Assembly: GCF_910592395.1 (NCBI RefSeq)
Contig: NC_088324.1
Coordinates: forward strand, 9,512,953 to 9,576,952
Direction of reading: 5' to 3'
Source of the DNA: Lineus longissimus
Lineage: Eukaryota > Nemertea > Pilidiophora > Heteronemertea > Lineidae
DNA: 64,000 nt
Shown one piece after another: positions 60,290 to 64,000 of the stretch (position 1 is the stretch's first letter; each line of letters begins with the position of its first letter). Below the pieces are notes generated by a model. That model made no database searches. It worked only from the letters and a program-made list of their open reading frames with translations, and was not told the DNA's origin. The position numbers were made by a program, and so were the translations under genes.

Positions 60290-62875
60290 CTACCAAGTTT
60301 CATCAGGATCCATGTCTGGTTGGTGAGACCCAGGCGGAATCAGTTCATATTTACTTGTTGATCCACCACTGTCCATGATATGGCTGATCAATTCATTCGC
60401 GGTACGCTTCCGCGAAACCACCAGATACCGATCATCATTACGTCTACCATGGCTGCGGGTTTTCAGACCATATTTACGACACTCCTTATGAATGACAGCC
60501 CGCTCTTCATTCGAGAAGCTAGGTGAGAATTTCATATCGTCCTGACGCCCTGATTTTGCATAGTCACTGATAACGTCACGGACACATTTGATAAAACTTT
60601 GCGTTATCCCTTGTTCTTTCGATAGGCCAAGTCCCTGGCGATTGATCACACCCGCATCCGCTTTTACGGGTTCTTCAATTCCTGTCCCCTTTTTACCAAT
60701 GCCTCCACCACTCCAACCCATCATCTTGAGAAGTTTGTTCCCAATACCAGAATCGATTTTTTCTTCCGATTTAGCAATTTCACCCAGTACCTCCTCTCTG
60801 GACAATGCAGATTCCTCAGTGTCTTCGTTTTTCTTCGTCTTGATTGTATAGCAGTACTGTCGCAATTTCTCCAATGCTTTCTCTGCGGCTGCATTTTTTG
60901 CGTCCTTGCTGGTTGGTCCTGGCATATCGGACAACACCTCATGCTCGAGCAGAACACGGCACCAGTGCTCCCCATTATGCTCCCGATGATCAAACACCAG
61001 TTTCATTTTACTGAAAGCGGCACTACAGCTGACAGTGGCCAGAGCTGTTATAGTGTTAAATTTTGGCTTCATTGGTTCAATGATGATGAAATTTTGCAAG
61101 ACGTTCATATCTGGGTGCAAACGCTTCATACCACGAGTTGCGACTTCTTCCAAACCACACTTGGTCAAAACAGCAGGAGTCTCAGCGGCGATGACTTCAG
61201 GTACATTACCAAACGGAGTATCAGATGCCTGAAGCTCTTTTTTCTCTGGGTTGATGCTAACGATTTGAAAATATGGCTTCTTCAGCTTCTCAAGTGCATT
61301 ATCCCAAGCATTATGCTTCGCAATCTTCTTTTTTGTTCCTTCCCCTGTCGCAACAACAATGGAATCTATTTGCAATTCACAATGCTGCCCACCAACTACC
61401 GGAACAAACAGGGTCATTGGTACCATCTTAACCTTATCTAAACAGTACTGAATAAATTCAATTGAATTGTTCCGTTTAACCTTCTGTTCGATCATCTCTA
61501 AGATCTTTGTACGCAACCCAGCATATTTCACATCCATCTCCCCATGAGGTTGCACATGTTTCCCGACAGCAGTTTCAAAGTTTTTCATGGCAGCTTTGTA
61601 GCCACTTGAATGTTCTGGTGGGGCCCCTAGTGATGCACTCGGCTGGTTGACGTTGTCTGTACTACTGTAGGCCGCGTCTGATTTAAGGAAAGTCATCACT
61701 TTTGGCTTTGAATCATGGTCCGAGGCAGACATTGTCCGCTTACGCTTTAGAGGATTTGAGCCAGACAATAGAGCTTGTTCAAAACTGCCAAGCTTTTCAG
61801 ATTCAGCATGTTCATGTTTTTGGTTATGCGCTGATGACGAGGACTCCGAGGAGCTGCATTTATGGTCAGAATGAGACGAGTGATGGTGGTGATGAGGTGA
61901 GTGCTGCAAACTATGATGGAAATGATGGTGGGAGGGGTGGCCATGGTCACTGCCTGAACATTTCTCCGTGTGCTCTGAATCCGAAGCTTTTACAAACTTG
62001 ACTTCCTTCGCCTGCTGCATGGCGCGGTTCCTCTCTTCCAACTCTACAACGATCCCGCCAAGATCCTCTTTCAAAATACACAACCTCTTCATAACAGCGG
62101 GGGGATACGTTGCACCATATATATCAGAATTAATGAAACAATTTGCTAAACAAATCAACTGATTTTCTGGCAGTTGGTTGTGATGGGCCACGATAAATGC
62201 TTTACGCAGGTTCCATTCATGGTCACTTTCATAAGAGTTACGATATTTTTCAAATGTTTTAAGTTGATTCTCATCGAGACTGGGTCCAGACATTTGATTA
62301 TCTCGCTCCATTTTAACAATGTTATACACTTCGTTCGTTCTTGATTTTGAATGTGTTGCTCCTTTTGGCGTTATGACTGCAGATGTTTTTTGAATAATAG
62401 ATGTGACAGTGTCCGAGTTTGAATCTACAGCTTTTGGCGGAGCAGATTCAGGCAAATCTGCACGATCGACAGTGTCATTTACACTTTCACAAATGAGTTT
62501 TTTTGCAACTGTCGGCTGTGTGGAATTAGTTGTGTCTGAATCCCCAGACACCCAATAAGACGCATCTAACACTTTCACAGCTGCTTTCCTTTCCTCCTTC
62601 ACAGTAACTTTATTTTCAACCGGGAGTTGAACCCTTTCGGGTGATTTTGTTTCCGCTTTTGCAAAAGTGTTCTTCCCTTCCTTTCCAGTCAGTGTTTTCT
62701 TTTCCTCAGTTGCCAATGTCTTATTCTCTTCTCTTCCTACTGATTTGGTTTCTAACCTCGCCGACGACTTCTTTTCTTCCCTGGCCTGAAGCTTCTTGGC
62801 TCCTTCTTTGCTCACCGTTGCTCCCTTTCTTGATTTTTCCTTTGGCTCGTCAGTAACCCAGTATGATGGGTCCAT
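60290..62875 (-). CDS. NKRF: NKRF-like RNA-binding protein (XTBD, dsRBD-like, G-patch, R3H)
   Basis: One coding exon of 861 codons. Order: a K/E-rich N-terminus with two copies of a D-x-SYWV motif (residues 1-10 and about 104-111); an XRN2-binding XTBD at about 209-285 (ESDHEWNLRKAF, then YPPAVMKR); a His-rich stretch (about 312-340) and a Ser-rich stretch; a basic PLKRKRT; two dsRNA-binding-like modules (about 460-535 and 620-675); a G-patch (about 708-740, GIGNKLLKMMGWSGGGIG); and an R3H domain (about 759-826, YGLKTRSHG, RYLVV). Human NKRF (NF-kappa-B-repressing factor) has these C-terminal domains and guides the exonuclease XRN2 and helicase DHX15 in pre-rRNA processing; nucleolar action is inferred. 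The frame is open 19 codons further upstream, but a TTTCAG acceptor (exon edge 62888) stands between, so ATG 62873-62875 is preferred, with a non-coding exon upstream. Confidence 0.88.
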   Translation of the reverse strand: MDPSYWVTDEPKEKSRKGATVSKEGAKKLQAREEKKSSARLETKSVGREENKTLATEEKKTLTGKEGKNTFAKAETKSPERVQLPVENKVTVKEERKAAVKVLDASYWVSGDSDTTNSTQPTVAKKLICESVNDTVDRADLPESAPPKAVDSNSDTVTSIIQKTSAVITPKGATHSKSRTNEVYNIVKMERDNQMSGPSLDENQLKTFEKYRNSYESDHEWNLRKAFIVAHHNQLPENQLICLANCFINSDIYGATYPPAVMKRLCILKEDLGGIVVELEERNRAMQQAKEVKFVKASDSEHTEKCSGSDHGHPSHHHFHHSLQHSPHHHHHSSHSDHKCSSSESSSSAHNQKHEHAESEKLGSFEQALLSGSNPLKRKRTMSASDHDSKPKVMTFLKSDAAYSSTDNVNQPSASLGAPPEHSSGYKAAMKNFETAVGKHVQPHGEMDVKYAGLRTKILEMIEQKVKRNNSIEFIQYCLDKVKMVPMTLFVPVVGGQHCELQIDSIVVATGEGTKKKIAKHNAWDNALEKLKKPYFQIVSINPEKKELQASDTPFGNVPEVIAAETPAVLTKCGLEEVATRGMKRLHPDMNVLQNFIIIEPMKPKFNTITALATVSCSAAFSKMKLVFDHREHNGEHWCRVLLEHEVLSDMPGPTSKDAKNAAAEKALEKLRQYCYTIKTKKNEDTEESALSREEVLGEIAKSEEKIDSGIGNKLLKMMGWSGGGIGKKGTGIEEPVKADAGVINRQGLGLSKEQGITQSFIKCVRDVISDYAKSGRQDDMKFSPSFSNEERAVIHKECRKYGLKTRSHGRRNDDRYLVVSRKRTANELISHIMDSGGSTSKYELIPPGSHQPDMDPDETW

Positions 62876-62888
62876 CTCACTTCTCTCT

Positions 62889-64000
62889 CTGAAAGATAAG
62901 AACAGAAGTTTTTTTAAAACATTGCAAGACAAGGCTTAATTGTTTTGGACTAGGCCTATAGGGTCTCCACAACCCAAATAAGGTCAGTCTAAACATGTGG
63001 TGTAGCTACTCATTAAATTGGTGCCTATCATTTGCAGTCAATAATAAATAACATTTCCCTTGGCAAAGATCGACTTCCTTTATATTTAGGCCTATGTAAA
63101 TAAATGTGATATGGCCTAAGATGTCAGTGACCGGCATTTCAATCCATGTCCTAATCTGATGATGGGGCCGGGGGGGGGGGGGGGGGGGTGAGGGGGGTGA
63201 GGGGGGTGAGGGGGTTGATACAGCAGTGGCTGGCAGCGGACATTTGCCTTGACTCTTGCTTGGCGCTGCCACAGCTTAAAGTGCTGTGGTACAGCCTAGA
63301 AGCAGTGTCATCACTGGCGAAATCGACCAAAGTTTGTGAGGGACTGAGTTTCGTCCAAAAATAGATATGTTTACACACCACTGCAATGGCGTATTGCAGG
63401 TACACGTCAACGGGTCATTGATTGTCGGACGTCAGTTCGCCAAGAAAACCAAATGAATCGAAGGATTCATTGAACTCATCAACACATCATTAGTTTTCAG
63501 TGAAGTTCAACTGTATTCCTAGGTAAATCACTTTGGCATATAGAGAGTAAGATTACAATTAACTCACGTTAAAGTTTGAGTTCCGGGGAGGTAGCGTTGT
63601 CAGTACGGTGGTTTAGGGGCGCAATAACCTAGCTTATAGCGAGCAATTAGTACACTAAGATTTCCGTGATTAACATAATAGTTGCAAGTATTTGGCATTT
63701 TAGACTCATATTTCGTGCTATAATAACTACGTTGTAAACATAATGCTCAAAATTGATTCATGAAAAAGTTGATAGGGCAATATCAAGCAAGCAGTAATGG
63801 AAAAAAGTGTAATTCCATTAACTGAATATTGTTTTTAGACACTATAACATTTTAGGCCTACTTTTCCGTAAACCACGAGATTCAATGTATGTGAAAAAAA
63901 CAACACATATAAGTGAGGCGCCGAGTATATAGTATTTGTAAGGTAAAGAAAAGCTCGGTCTCTAAAGTCTGGAGGTCCGGAGTCCGTGAGCGCTGACAGT
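62889..64000. other. Upstream region of the NKRF-like gene
   Basis: Expected to hold the first non-coding exon and promoter of the NKRF-like gene on the minus strand. Apart from the G-rich tract at 63169-63216, no landmark or other gene was recognised up to the window end. Confidence 0.4.
63169..63216. repeat. Long G-run with GGGGGGTGA repeats
   Basis: An uninterrupted G-run of about 19 is followed by TGAGGGGGG units three times. The + strand could form stacked G-quadruplexes. It lies about 300 bp upstream of the NKRF-like coding exon. Confidence 0.85.

Noticed and set aside
62876-62932. 19 extra N-terminal codons of the NKRF-like frame, starting at ATG 62932
   Set aside because: They cross a TTTCAG acceptor; the residues are intron-like and the MDPSYW start fits better.
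1-64000. Possible CRISPR array, rRNA operon or viral integration
   Set aside because: None of the repeats has CRISPR spacing, no rRNA-like sequence was seen, and the only polymerase-like coding remnant is the LINE tail at 46.9 kb.

Overview
This is a eukaryotic (metazoan) genomic window. Genes are split into many short exons with GT-AG introns, and intergenic and intronic DNA is rich in transposon remnants, MITE-like inverted repeats and minisatellites. CpG is not visibly depleted, and the gene set (pappalysin, MVB12, SURF1, prefoldin 6, NKRF-like) is bilaterian. Short words such as TACATGTA and AGGCCTA, plus a fold-back element whose arms are built of ~15-bp tandem units, fit a marine invertebrate. 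An echinoderm or related deuterostome is my best guess, but this is inference.

Layout. 0-2.1 kb: no recognised gene, one 72-bp tandem repeat. 2.1-11.6 kb (+): a cell-surface receptor with five PAN/Apple domains, two CUB domains, one membrane helix and a cytoplasmic tail ending with an NPxY motif and a proline-rich stretch; its 5' end was not found. 14.6-26.5 kb (+): a complete 21-exon pappalysin (PAPP-A type metzincin protease, 1635 aa as assembled) with intact catalytic motif. 26.5-45.3 kb: no recognised protein gene; minisatellites, an inverted-repeat element with TGGAA/TTCCA-rich ends, a fold-back transposon, tandem ~290-bp repeats, and a string of exon-like islands on the + strand (about 35.3-41.2 kb) that may be a non-coding or unrecognised transcript. 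45.4-50.0 kb (+): MVB12 (ESCRT-I subunit, MABP and UMA regions), with SINE, LINE and MITE insertions in its introns. 53.2-55.4 kb (-): SURF1. 56.3-57.7 kb (+): prefoldin subunit 6. 60.3-62.9 kb (-): an NKRF-like RNA-binding protein (XRN2-binding domain, dsRNA-binding-like modules, G-patch, R3H) in one coding exon.

The five genes have no shared pathway: extracellular receptor, secreted IGFBP-type protease, endosomal sorting, cytochrome oxidase assembly, protein folding, rRNA processing. SURF1 and prefoldin 6 are head-to-head, 0.9 kb apart, and may share a promoter region. Exon joins were worked out by hand from splice signals and reading phase; for pappalysin, MVB12, SURF1 and prefoldin 6 all phases agree and the chains close into full proteins, which is strong internal support. 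Product names rest on recalled family features; no database search was possible.
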